13,144 nucleotides of DNA from Clostridiales bacterium UBA4653 (lineage in GTDB: Bacteria; Bacillota; Clostridia; Oscillospirales; CAG-272). The notes below the pieces were generated by a model. It made no database searches. It saw only the letters and a list, made by a program, of their open reading frames with translations, and was not told the DNA's origin. A program made the translations under genes and the position numbers. Shown here one piece after another: positions 6,423 through 13,144 of this stretch (positions are counted from its first letter, which is position 1; every line of letters begins with the position of its first letter). The DNA is taken from the NCBI GenBank assembly GCA_002405565.1, contig DHMB01000066.1, positions 3,903 to 17,046 on the forward strand, given 5' to 3'.

Positions 6423-6647
6423 ATGTGTGATATTGCAATGGAATTTGAAAAGAAAAATACTCTCGACACAGATAAAGCCGCCTGCAAAACCTGCAAGAAG
6501 AACGGCGGCGTCTCCTGTGACGTTACAAACTGCGTTTACCACGACGGCGACTGCACCTGCAAGGCAGACAAGATAAACGTCGGCCCGAGCTATGCAACAA
6601 GCTGCACAGACACCGTCTGCGCGACATTCAAGCAGAAAAATATCTGA
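6423..6647 (+). CDS. DUF1540 small cysteine-rich protein
   Basis: 74 residues, the only plus-strand gene. The pattern GGVSCDVTNCVYHDGDCTCKADKI, split as GGVSCDVTNC and DCTCKADKI, then VCATF near the end, is typical of DUF1540. These are small Cys-rich proteins common in Clostridia, and their function is not established. It has nine Cys (2, 21, 24, 32, 37, 44, 46, 61, 66), suggesting metal binding or disulfides. The start is uncertain. ATG 6423 has AAAGGA 13 bases upstream, and ATG 6438 (MEFEKKN) has AAAAGG 15 bases upstream, both longer than ideal. The in-frame stop at 6402 rules out a longer form. The gene converges on the dipeptidase gene, and homologs are worth comparing to settle the start. 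Confidence 0.85.
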   Translation: MCDIAMEFEKKNTLDTDKAACKTCKKNGGVSCDVTNCVYHDGDCTCKADKINVGPSYATSCTDTVCATFKQKNI

Positions 6648-6651
6648 ATTT

Positions 6652-6667
6652 TGCGGCGCAAGCCGCA
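6652..6667. terminator. Small hairpin between the converging DUF1540 and dipeptidase genes
   Basis: TGCGGC, GCAA loop, GCCGCA: a 6-bp stem with a GNRA-type loop when read on the plus strand. It abuts the dipeptidase stop codon (6668) and lies five bases after the DUF1540 stop. No good T run follows on either strand, so intrinsic termination is doubtful. It is the only terminator-like structure between the two transcripts. Confidence 0.35.
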
Positions 6668-7597
6668 TTACATATGTTCTGAAACAAACCTCTCCGCGTT
6701 GCGGAAAAATATGTCCTCCGCCGTGCCTTCGCCAACCCCTGCCGACAAAACCGCCTCATACAGCCGCGGCATATCGGAAACGTCTCTTATCTCCTCCGGC
6801 GGAGTTGCGCCGTCAAGATCGGCGCCGATACAGACGCTTTTTTCAAGCCCGATATCGAGATAATGCAGAATATGACGCACAGCGTCCGACAGGTGCGCCG
6901 GCTCCGCGTCCGAAAGAAATCCTCCGGCAAGGCAAACGCCGATGACCCCTCCCGCTCCCGCAATCTTTTTTGCAAGCTCATCCGTTAAATTCCGCCTGTG
7001 CGACGTTATCGCGCGGGCGCTCGAATGACTTGCTATTGCGGGGATTTTCCCGCTTTTGCAAAGCTCGATCGTCTCCTCCGCCATCCTGTCCGAAGCGTGC
7101 GAAACGTCGACAGCCATTCCCAGCTCCGAAAGCCTCCGAACGACACTTCGCCCGAAGTCCGTAAGCCCGTTTTCCGTGTTATGCGCGCCGCCTATCTCGC
7201 AATCGCCCTTCCAGACGAGCGTGAAAAACCTTGCTCCCGACGCATAAAGCGTATCAAGCCTCGAAAGGTCGCCGCAGAGCAGCTTCCCGCCCTCAATTCC
7301 GAGGAAAATCGGGTGTTTACACTCGGAAAAAGCGTTTTTCATATCGGCGGATGAGCGACAGAAGCAAAACTGCGGATTTTCCGCAAGCCTGCGCATTAAA
7401 TTATCGTAAATCCTGAAAAAATTATCGTAACATTCCTGCCCCGAAAGGTCGTCCTGCGACCATATATCCATTATCTGCGCGTATTTTTCAAAGCCGCGAA
7501 TTTTTTCCGCCGTTATGTGCGTCCCGCCGGACGCAAGCGGCGTTTTTCTTTTGTAAAGCTCAAAAGGGGTATCGCAATGAAGATCGAAATAATTCAT
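6668..7597 (-). CDS. Membrane dipeptidase (peptidase family M19)
   Basis: 309 residues, near the usual length for renal-dipeptidase-type metallopeptidases, which cleave dipeptides using two zinc ions. Aligning by motif to the human enzyme gives the ligands H7 and D9 (DLHCDT), E102 (LGIEGG), H167 (VDVSHAS) and H191 (ASHSSA), with D260 in GADLDG as the catalytic Asp. All are present. No signal peptide is seen, so the bacterial protein is probably cytosolic despite the family name. The ATG has SD GGAGG. It lies 31 nt after yraN and is probably the last gene of the lepB-rbgA-rnhB-yraN operon. Some relatives act on D-amino-acid or wall-derived dipeptides; the substrate here cannot be told. Confidence 0.93.
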   Translation of the reverse strand: MNYFDLHCDTPFELYKRKTPLASGGTHITAEKIRGFEKYAQIMDIWSQDDLSGQECYDNFFRIYDNLMRRLAENPQFCFCRSSADMKNAFSECKHPIFLGIEGGKLLCGDLSRLDTLYASGARFFTLVWKGDCEIGGAHNTENGLTDFGRSVVRRLSELGMAVDVSHASDRMAEETIELCKSGKIPAIASHSSARAITSHRRNLTDELAKKIAGAGGVIGVCLAGGFLSDAEPAHLSDAVRHILHYLDIGLEKSVCIGADLDGATPPEEIRDVSDMPRLYEAVLSAGVGEGTAEDIFFRNAERFVSEHM

Positions 7598-7628
7598 TTC
7601 CGCCTCCGGAAGTAAGAATAAAAAGCCT

Positions 7629-8015
7629 TTATCCCGTCACGTTTTTTATATGGACAATTCCCTTTTCGGAAAGGGACTGCGCCCCGTCGTTTTCTTTTAT
7701 ATATACTTCGATTACGTCTATCCTCGGCTTTTTCGGGCATTTTGTCTCGTAAAGATATTGCCGCGCGCAGAGCGTCATATTTTCCAGCTTCTTTTTTGTG
7801 ACAGCCGCCGCGGGTCGCCCGTAGCGCAGGGAAAACTCCGCGTCTGTCCTCGTCTTGACCTCAACAAAAAGGATTTCGCTCTCGTTTTCGCAGATGATGT
7901 CCGTCTCGATGTGTCCGAAATGGACGTTTCTTGCCGTTATCGAATATCCCTCTTTTTCAAGATATTCTGCGGCGAGATTCTCCCCGAAGGAACCGAATTT
8001 TCTGTTATTTTTCAT
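7629..8015 (-). CDS. yraN: YraN family (UPF0102) endonuclease-like protein
   Basis: 128 residues from the ATG at 8015. The family has a small PD-(D/E)XK nuclease-like fold and is usually found next to rnhB; its role is not settled. The visible signature is GSFGENLAAEYL (about 8-19), E37-x-D39 (in HIETDII), then E52-V-K54 in LFVEVKTR, and AVTKKKLENM (about 71-80). All nuclease-type residues are kept. A TTG seven codons upstream (8036), with AAGGAG eleven bases before it, is an alternative start. I prefer the ATG because homologs usually have a short N-terminus. The start overlaps the rnhB stop by 11 nt, so translation is probably coupled. Confidence 0.9.
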   Translation of the reverse strand: MKNNRKFGSFGENLAAEYLEKEGYSITARNVHFGHIETDIICENESEILFVEVKTRTDAEFSLRYGRPAAAVTKKKLENMTLCARQYLYETKCPKKPRIDVIEVYIKENDGAQSLSEKGIVHIKNVTG

Positions 8016-8619
8016 TGTTTTTCGCCCTGTCGACAAACGACAGAAAGCTCCTTCTGTGCTCCGGGCAAGGCCCGAGCTTTATGACCGTCTCCATATGCGC
8101 CTTTGTCGGGTAGCCTTTATGTATCGCAAAGCCGTATTCCGGATACTTTTTGTCAAGCTCAATGCACTGACGGTCTCTTGTCACCTTTGCGATTATCGAA
8201 GCCGCCGCAATCGACCAGCTCCTCGAATCGCCCTTGACAACCGTCTCAACCGGAATTTCAAAGCCCTTTGCGCGGTTGCCGTCGATAAGGGCAAAATCCG
8301 CCTTTTGCGGCAAAGCCTCGATTGCCCGCTTCATCGCAAGCATCGTTGCGCCGAGAATGTTGTATTCGTCAATTTCCGCAGGGCTTGCCCAGGCAACCGC
8401 CCATGTAGTCTTTTCCGTTATTATATCATATAGCTTTTCGCGCTTCTTTTCCGAGAGCTTTTTTGAATCGTCCAGCCCATCGATTATCAGCCCTTCGGGC
8501 ATAATGACCGCGCCCGCAACGACGTTTCCCGCAAGCGGGCCCCTGCCCGCCTCGTCAACGCCGCATATGCTCGTATAGCCCTTTTCGCGCAAAGCGTTTT
8601 CAAATTCATAGCTCGGCAT
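8005..8619 (-). CDS. rnhB: Ribonuclease HII
   Basis: 204 residues, typical length. It cleaves the RNA strand of RNA-DNA hybrids and starts removal of single ribonucleotides from DNA. The four acidic active-site residues are visible: D22 and E23 in VDEAGRGPLAG, D113 in LIDGNR and D131 in VKGDSRS. The downstream IAAASIIAKVTRD (137-149) and Y170 in HKGYPTKAH also fit type 2 enzymes. Its ATG shares one base with the rbgA stop (TAATG), a common coupling arrangement, and its end overlaps yraN. The order rbgA-rnhB-yraN is well known in Bacillota. Confidence 0.97.
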   Translation of the reverse strand: MPSYEFENALREKGYTSICGVDEAGRGPLAGNVVAGAVIMPEGLIIDGLDDSKKLSEKKREKLYDIITEKTTWAVAWASPAEIDEYNILGATMLAMKRAIEALPQKADFALIDGNRAKGFEIPVETVVKGDSRSWSIAAASIIAKVTRDRQCIELDKKYPEYGFAIHKGYPTKAHMETVIKLGPCPEHRRSFLSFVDRAKNNEK

Positions 8620-9491
8620 TATCTGTCCCTCGGTCTTTCAAACGATATTCTTCCCATCTTCCCGCCGCGGAGCTCGTCAAGGAGCATTTTCGCCGTGCGC
8701 GAAAAGTCAACCTCTCCCCCGCGGACAAGAAAGCCCCTCTTTTTGCCGATGGCTTCAACCGTCTCCCAGGGCTGCGTCTCCTCCGAGACAGCCTCCTCGC
8801 TTATGCCGTATCTTTCAATGAGCAGTCGCGGATAAATGCTTTTCATCCTCTCGCAAAGCGCGGTGGCGAGCTCATCCGTATCCATGATGTCATCCTTGAT
8901 GGCGCCCGTTATCGCAAGATTTTCGCCGACTCTGCGCTCGTCAAACTTCGGCCAAAGAACTCCGGGCGTATCGAGCAGATCAATGCCGATCGAAGTCGTC
9001 ACCCATTGCTTGTTGAGCGTGACGCCGGGTCTGTCCTCAACCTTTGCCTTTTTGTCCGCCGCAAGACGGTTTATAAGCGAGCTCTTGCCGACGTTCGGAA
9101 TACCGACAATCATCGCGCGCAGGTGTCTGCCCTCCATGCCCTTGCCCTGCCAGCTTTGCAGCTTTTCCGCGCAGAGCCTGCGGGCGGCGGGAGCGATTTC
9201 CGAAATACCTTCATTCGTTTTGCAGTCATAAAAGATGGCGTTCTCGCCTATATAGGCAAAATACTTTTTCCATTCCGCCGTGACGGAAGGATCCGCCTGC
9301 GAGCATTTGCTGAGCAGCACAAGGCGCGGCTTTGCGTCCGTCAGGCGCTTTATCTCGGGATTTGACGAAGAAAACGGTATTCTGCTGTCGCGTATTTCAA
9401 TCGTCAGGTCGACCTTTTTCAGGTTTTCCGCAATCATCCGGCGGGTTTTCGCCATGTGACCCGGAAACCATTGTATCTGTGTAGATGGCAT
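8619..9491 (-). CDS. rbgA: Ribosome biogenesis GTPase A, with an altered G4 motif
   Basis: 290 residues, the expected length for YlqF/RbgA, a circularly permuted GTPase needed for late 50S assembly. The N-terminal WFPGHMAK (8-15) includes the proposed catalytic His (H12). The permuted order is visible: G4 position (61-64), then P-loop GIPNVGKS (130-137), the G2 Thr in PGVT (158) and DTPG (174-177), followed by the helical C-terminal RNA-binding domain. The G4 motif, normally NKxD, reads S-K-C-S, so both the Asn and the guanine-contacting Asp are replaced. All else looks intact. SD GAGGA lies ten bases before the ATG. The gene lies 20 nt after lepB and is fused by TAATG to rnhB. Confidence 0.96.
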   Translation of the reverse strand: MPSTQIQWFPGHMAKTRRMIAENLKKVDLTIEIRDSRIPFSSSNPEIKRLTDAKPRLVLLSKCSQADPSVTAEWKKYFAYIGENAIFYDCKTNEGISEIAPAARRLCAEKLQSWQGKGMEGRHLRAMIVGIPNVGKSSLINRLAADKKAKVEDRPGVTLNKQWVTTSIGIDLLDTPGVLWPKFDERRVGENLAITGAIKDDIMDTDELATALCERMKSIYPRLLIERYGISEEAVSEETQPWETVEAIGKKRGFLVRGGEVDFSRTAKMLLDELRGGKMGRISFERPRDR

Positions 9492-9511
9492 AGCTTTGCC
9501 GTCCTCTCTTT

Positions 9512-10147
9512 TTAATTTCCCGCCGACTTGACGGCGCCGATCTTGTTTATCGGGAACATTCTGAAAATAACCTTGCCGAGAACCTCGTTTTCGCGGACAA
9601 ATCCGACGTAAATGCTTCTGCTGTCGGATGATTCGTTGCGGTTGTCTCCCATGACGAAAAGGTACCCTTCGGGCACGGTCATGACCCCGTTTGCGTCGAG
9701 ATAAGCGTCATATACGGAATAATATTCTTCGACATCCATGCTTGTGTTTCTGAAATATACATAACTGCTTTCGTCAATGACCTTGCCGTCGACCTTCACT
9801 TCCCATTTTTCAAAGTCGATTGAAAGCGTCTGTCCGCCCGTGGCAATGACTCTTTTCACAATCGGCGTTTCAAAATATCCGCCGTTCTGCTGAATAACGA
9901 TAATATCGCCCTGCGCAGGCGTATAGAACATGTTGCTCATGACAACCACCTGCGAATCCGAAAGGGTTCGCTCCATGGAATGGCCCTTCACGGTTGCGAT
10001 ACGCAGAACAAACGAAAGCATGATCACAACTATCGCCAGCGCCGAAACAAACACCTCGACCCAATCGTAAATATCCGCCTTGACTTTATCCTTTCTTTCG
10101 ATTTCGGAATTCCCTCCGAGAAATTCCGTATCATTATTTCCGTTCAT
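9512..10147 (-). CDS. lepB: Signal peptidase I
   Basis: 211 residues from the ATG at 10147. GGAGG lies five bases before it, and the longer frame to 10231 would overlap the upstream gene and lacks such a site. Signal peptidase I removes signal peptides from exported proteins on the outer membrane face. A hydrophilic N-terminus precedes one membrane segment (about 27-50). The catalytic Ser57 is in GHSMERTL and the catalytic Lys98 in PIVKRVIA. The box E motif GDNRNESSDSR is at 167-177. The size and single anchor match Gram-positive type enzymes. It follows secA and two membrane proteins, and precedes rbgA by 20 nt. Confidence 0.96.
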   Translation of the reverse strand: MNGNNDTEFLGGNSEIERKDKVKADIYDWVEVFVSALAIVVIMLSFVLRIATVKGHSMERTLSDSQVVVMSNMFYTPAQGDIIVIQQNGGYFETPIVKRVIATGGQTLSIDFEKWEVKVDGKVIDESSYVYFRNTSMDVEEYYSVYDAYLDANGVMTVPEGYLFVMGDNRNESSDSRSIYVGFVRENEVLGKVIFRMFPINKIGAVKSAGN

Positions 10148-10152
10148 AACAT

Positions 10153-10157
10153 CCTCC
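10153..10157 (-). promoter_or_regulatory. Ribosome binding site setting the lepB start
   Basis: GGAGG on the minus strand, in the 17-nt gap after the upstream stop codon and five bases before the ATG at 10147. It decides for the 211-residue protein over the longer open frame. Confidence 0.8.
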
Positions 10158-10164
10158 GAAAAAA

Positions 10165-11508
10165 TCATTTTCCCGTTTCGCTTTTTATTCCGTCGCCCGT
10201 CCACATGCAGAGCACAAGCACGACCATGCACAAAATCATTCTCAGCACCCAGCCCATGGAAAACAGCGTGTTTATATCGCCGAAGGGCGACATTAAAGCA
10301 GCCGCGACGGTTGCAAAAGCATATATTATCTCAAAAGCAAACGTCAGATTCGCGCGTCTTTTGAGTCTTTTCTTTATTTCCGCGTCCTGCCTGCCGGAGA
10401 GAACGTCATCCCCGCTCCAGCCGACGCATTTTTCAGTCATATCGCAGATTCCGCGACGCAGTGCGGCGAATATCAGGATAAGCGCCGCCATCGACGCCGC
10501 CTCTGTGATTGCGTAAGGCAGAAATGCGGACAAAAAGCCTTCCGCCTCATAGGGATAGAGCAATTCATAAAATTTTCCCGCATAAGCGTAACCGGATATC
10601 ATCGAAACCAATGACAGCGCGGCAAACGCGCCGCAGAGCACATACAGCTTTTTTCTGTATTCCGAAAGCAGATAGCCCGAAAAGCCGACCGCGACAGCCG
10701 TCACAATTCCGAACATGAATTCCGGAATCACGGGCTTTCCGCCGAGCGGGATTCCCAGAAGGAATATCACCGCCGCCGATGAAACGGCGTAGAACCTCCT
10801 CAGATATCTCTTCTTCCAGAGAGAATCGTCTGTCATTATCTCGGAATTATATTTTTCATCCGCCGCGGCAATGAATTTTTCGTCGCCGCGCAGCACAGCC
10901 ATGCATTTCAGCGCTGAAACGAGCCATGCAAGCCCGATTACAAGCGAAAGCACCGCGCATATAACCGTCGTCACCTTTATGACGGATTCCACATCCGTCC
11001 CGCCTCCGCCGGAGATGACGTCCTCCTCTTTTTTCTCAAAGAAGAGCGGCATGCAGAGCGGAAGCACCGCCATCGCCGAGCGGACGACAAGGAAAATCGA
11101 AGAGAGCGTCGCCGCGCCGGAAAAGACTTCCTCGTCCCCTCTGTCCGTCAGACGGATACGCAGATCATCAAGTCCGGAAAAGAGCTTCTGCATGGCGGGA
11201 ATGATAAATATACATTCCAGAAGCCACACCGCAACCGCGAGCGACAGCTTTGTATAGTCGTCCGCCGAAGGCGAAAAGAACATTGCAAAAAGTCCGAAAA
11301 GGCTGACCCATGCCGCCTTTCCGAAGCCCTTTTTCGCCTCTCCCAGCTCGGACGAAAGATCCGCATATTTTCTTATTCCGAAAAGTATGAGCACAATACC
11401 GATAACGTCCGGCAGAACGTCAATTATATTTATGCACGGATTGAAGAGAAAAATCATGCCAGCAGAGATCAGCCAGAGGTCTTTGGATCTCCTGCGCAGA
11501 TCGGTCAT
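10165..11508 (-). CDS. Unrecognised multi-pass membrane protein (447 aa)
   Basis: I do not recognise this family. The protein is hydrophobic throughout, with roughly ten possible membrane segments: about 13-22, 26-44, 64-78, 88-105, 135-155, 178-200, 240-281, 287-306, 326-349, 388-405 and 418-435. Polar loops include a Gly-rich acidic one at 158-175 and a charged one at 207-238. The N-terminus carries P24-x5-D30-V-L-P-D-V-I-G37, which aligns without gaps to the upstream 220-residue protein. The two are probably related at the N-terminus. Translation is coupled: its ATG overlaps the upstream stop (ATGA), and its SD AAGGAGGAG lies within the Lys/Glu codons ending that gene. The position between secA and lepB hints at an envelope or export role, but that is inference from context only. 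Confidence 0.85.
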   Translation of the reverse strand: MTDLRRRSKDLWLISAGMIFLFNPCINIIDVLPDVIGIVLILFGIRKYADLSSELGEAKKGFGKAAWVSLFGLFAMFFSPSADDYTKLSLAVAVWLLECIFIIPAMQKLFSGLDDLRIRLTDRGDEEVFSGAATLSSIFLVVRSAMAVLPLCMPLFFEKKEEDVISGGGGTDVESVIKVTTVICAVLSLVIGLAWLVSALKCMAVLRGDEKFIAAADEKYNSEIMTDDSLWKKRYLRRFYAVSSAAVIFLLGIPLGGKPVIPEFMFGIVTAVAVGFSGYLLSEYRKKLYVLCGAFAALSLVSMISGYAYAGKFYELLYPYEAEGFLSAFLPYAITEAASMAALILIFAALRRGICDMTEKCVGWSGDDVLSGRQDAEIKKRLKRRANLTFAFEIIYAFATVAAALMSPFGDINTLFSMGWVLRMILCMVVLVLCMWTGDGIKSETGK

Positions 11509-12167
11509 TTTTTCTCCTCCTTATCCTTGTTTTTCTTTTTTTCTATTATGTCAAACGGCGTCGGCAACTTGTGCGCCTTGTCCGGCATGTCTTCCTCGCC
11601 TTCAAGGCATATCCAGCGATAGCATGAGAGCAGAAGCGCCAGCATATAGACCACAAACAGCACCTCCGCTATATAGCCTATTCTCATAGCCCATCTGAGC
11701 GTATCGCTTATCGTCTCGCCCTCGCCGGCAGACGATATCGCGCTGACCGAGCCCGACCATGCAATTCTTCCGCCGAAGAGCATTATAATCGCCAGCGGCA
11801 CCGCCGCCGCTCCTCTGACGCGGATTTTCGGCAGCTCCGTTTCGGTTGCGATTTTCGATATCGACATCGCAAGGTTCACAGCGTATGCGCAGAGAAAAGC
11901 CGCATAAGAAACCCGTATCACCGTTCCGACGACAGACGGCTCGATCGCGCCCGTTTTGCAAAGCAACTGATACGCGAACGAAACGAGGGAAAACAGCACT
12001 CCGAACATCGCAAGGCGCCGCGTCAGATCAAAACAGCGACAGTACTTATACGCGCACGAAAGCCCGACAAGCATTATCATAAATCCGATAAAATCCGGCA
12101 TTACGTCCACCGTGCCTATCACGGGGAACATGAACAGCCATCCGAGAAGCATCCAACCGAAACCCAA
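11505..12167 (-). CDS. Unrecognised membrane protein (220 aa), TTG start
   Basis: Family not recognised. The start is TTG, chosen because GGAGGA lies six bases before it. The next in-frame ATG, five codons later, would be about 21 bases from that site. About five to six membrane segments are likely (about 5-19, 26-40, 52-69, 83-103, 119-134, 160-182), followed by a hydrophilic tail ending in a Lys/Glu-rich stretch (209-220). The motif P15-x5-D21-V-M-P-D-F-I-G28 near the N-terminus matches the next gene: 10 of 22 residues are identical from P15/P24 onward. It begins 15 nt after the secA stop and overlaps the next gene by ATGA, so it is co-transcribed with secA and the genes below. Confidence 0.83.
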   Translation of the reverse strand: MGFGWMLLGWLFMFPVIGTVDVMPDFIGFMIMLVGLSCAYKYCRCFDLTRRLAMFGVLFSLVSFAYQLLCKTGAIEPSVVGTVIRVSYAAFLCAYAVNLAMSISKIATETELPKIRVRGAAAVPLAIIMLFGGRIAWSGSVSAISSAGEGETISDTLRWAMRIGYIAEVLFVVYMLALLLSCYRWICLEGEEDMPDKAHKLPTPFDIIEKKKNKDKEEKK

Positions 12168-12173
12168 AATTCT

Positions 12174-12179
12174 TCCTCC
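12174..12179 (-). promoter_or_regulatory. Ribosome binding site setting the TTG start of the 220-aa protein
   Basis: GGAGGA on the minus strand, in the 15-nt gap after secA and six bases before the TTG at 12167. It supports the TTG over the ATG five codons further in. Confidence 0.75.
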
Positions 12180-12182
12180 GTA

Positions 12183-13144
12183 TCAGTCATCAGAGCCCGC
12201 GTTTTTACCGCAGCACTGCTTGTATTTCTTTCCGCTTCCGCAGGGGCAGGGGTCGTTTCTGCCGACCTTTTCAAAGCTCTTTTTGACAACAGGCTGACGT
12301 TTTTCCGCCTTGCCGCCCGCATTTTTCAGCTCCGTCTGTCTGACGGTCGCTGCCGCCTTGTGCTTCATTTCCTGCGCGGGAACCGCGAAAAGCACGAACT
12401 TCACAGTCTCCTCGCGGATTTTTTCAATCATCTCGTCAAACATTTCGCTTCCCGCAATGCGGTATTCCGTTATCGGGTTACGCTGAGCGAGATAAGAGAA
12501 GCCTATACCGTCGCGCAGATCGTCCATCGCGTCGAGATGCTCCATCCATGCTCTGTCGACAGCGCGGAGAAGCGCCCAGCGCATGAGATCCCCCATCTTG
12601 TCCCCGAACACAGCCTTCTGACCTTCGTAAATACCGTTTATCCTGTCGCAAAGGCGCTTTTCAAGCTCTGCCCTTGTGATGTCGCCGTCGCCGTATTCCT
12701 GTTCCTCCTTTGAGAGAAGCCAGAAGAGACGCTCCTTTGCAGCCGAAAGGTCGAAGTGACCGTCAACCTCGCAAAGGTCAAGCGCGGAGGGGACGATGTT
12801 TTTCATCATCTCGTCGATCGTGCCGCTCATGTCCTTTCCGTCAAGGACTTCCCTGCGCTGCTTGTATATTACCGTTCTCTGCTGATTCATTACGTCGTCA
12901 TATTCGAGGACGGTCTTTCTTCTGTTGAAGTTTTCGCCCTCAAGACGTTTCTGCGATGATTCTATCGTGTTTGAAATTATCTTCGCCTCAATCGGCTCAT
13001 CGTCCGGAAGGCCGAGCCTTTCAACTATTCCGATAACCCTTTCCGAACCGAACAGACGCATGAGATCGTCTTCAAGCGAAAGGAAAAATCTGCTCTCGCC
13101 TGGGTCGCCCTGACGTCCGGAACGGCCGCGGAGCTGATTGTCGA
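12183..13144 (-). CDS. secA: Protein translocase subunit SecA, C-terminal part
   Basis: About 319 residues are visible; the gene runs off the right edge, so the N-terminal motor half is missing here. SecA is the ATPase that drives preproteins through SecYEG. The visible part opens with helicase motif VI, QLRGRSGRQGDPGESRFF (13139-13086), then the helical scaffold and wing domains (RRKTVLEYDDVMNQQR, ERLGLPDDEPIE). The two-helix finger region follows, with WALLRAVDRAWMEHLDAMD and LRDGIGFSYLAQRNP. A poorly conserved linker leads to the C-terminal zinc-binding motif DPCPCGSGKKYKQCCG, which binds SecB or ribosome in other species. The gene is probably intact outside the window. It is followed after 15 nt by a membrane protein gene, so it may head or share the lepB operon. 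Confidence 0.97.
   Translation of the reverse strand, partial: DNQLRGRSGRQGDPGESRFFLSLEDDLMRLFGSERVIGIVERLGLPDDEPIEAKIISNTIESSQKRLEGENFNRRKTVLEYDDVMNQQRTVIYKQRREVLDGKDMSGTIDEMMKNIVPSALDLCEVDGHFDLSAAKERLFWLLSKEEQEYGDGDITRAELEKRLCDRINGIYEGQKAVFGDKMGDLMRWALLRAVDRAWMEHLDAMDDLRDGIGFSYLAQRNPITEYRIAGSEMFDEMIEKIREETVKFVLFAVPAQEMKHKAAATVRQTELKNAGGKAEKRQPVVKKSFEKVGRNDPCPCGSGKKYKQCCGKNAGSDD

Noticed and set aside
10148..10231. A 28-codon N-terminal extension of LepB
   Set aside because: It would overlap the upstream membrane protein gene, and a strong SD sits directly before the internal ATG at 10147.

Overview
The window looks like chromosomal DNA from a member of the Bacillota, class Clostridia, most likely an Oscillospiraceae-type gut or rumen bacterium. 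The evidence is the gene order tig-clpP-clpX, the cluster lepB-rbgA-rnhB-yraN, a SpoIIQ-like LytM protein suggesting a spore former, a DUF1540 cysteine-rich protein, AGGAGG-type ribosome binding sites with several TTG starts, and threonine-rich linkers on exported proteins. The taxonomy is inferred; no rRNA gene is present. Every gene but one lies on the minus strand, so the window is described here from right to left.

13144 to 6668: a tightly packed, probably single operon. It holds the 3' part of secA, two unrecognised multi-pass membrane proteins that share an N-terminal motif, lepB (signal peptidase I), rbgA (50S assembly GTPase), rnhB (RNase HII), yraN (UPF0102) and an M19-type membrane dipeptidase. 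Genes overlap or sit within about 31 nt of each other, with ATGA and TAATG couplings. The theme is protein export (SecA, signal peptidase) joined to ribosome assembly and nucleic-acid housekeeping. The two membrane proteins sit exactly between the export motor and the signal peptidase. A small hairpin abuts the dipeptidase stop, where the only plus-strand gene (DUF1540) converges.

6284 to 2111: a metallophosphoesterase with a TTG start, followed by the proteostasis set tig-clpP-clpX. A perfect-consensus sigma-A promoter for tig is embedded in the last codons of the phosphoesterase gene. The unit ends at a strong intrinsic terminator after clpX. Trigger factor has an unusual Lys/Ala/Thr-rich tail of about 51 residues.

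1854 to 1038: a single-gene unit for a membrane-anchored LytM (M23) protein resembling SpoIIQ. It has a possible forespore-type promoter and its own terminator.

1013 to 1: two good sigma-A promoters about 200 nt apart, then a lipoprotein with a threonine-rich linker (18 Thr in a row) and an unrecognised exported domain that runs off the left edge.

Most of the window is ordinary core genome. The points most worth a second look are the paired membrane proteins between secA and lepB, the altered guanine-specificity motif in RbgA, the trigger factor tail, and the tig promoter nested inside an upstream coding region. I found no CRISPR array, mobile element, tRNA or rRNA, and no obvious new defence or metabolic system.
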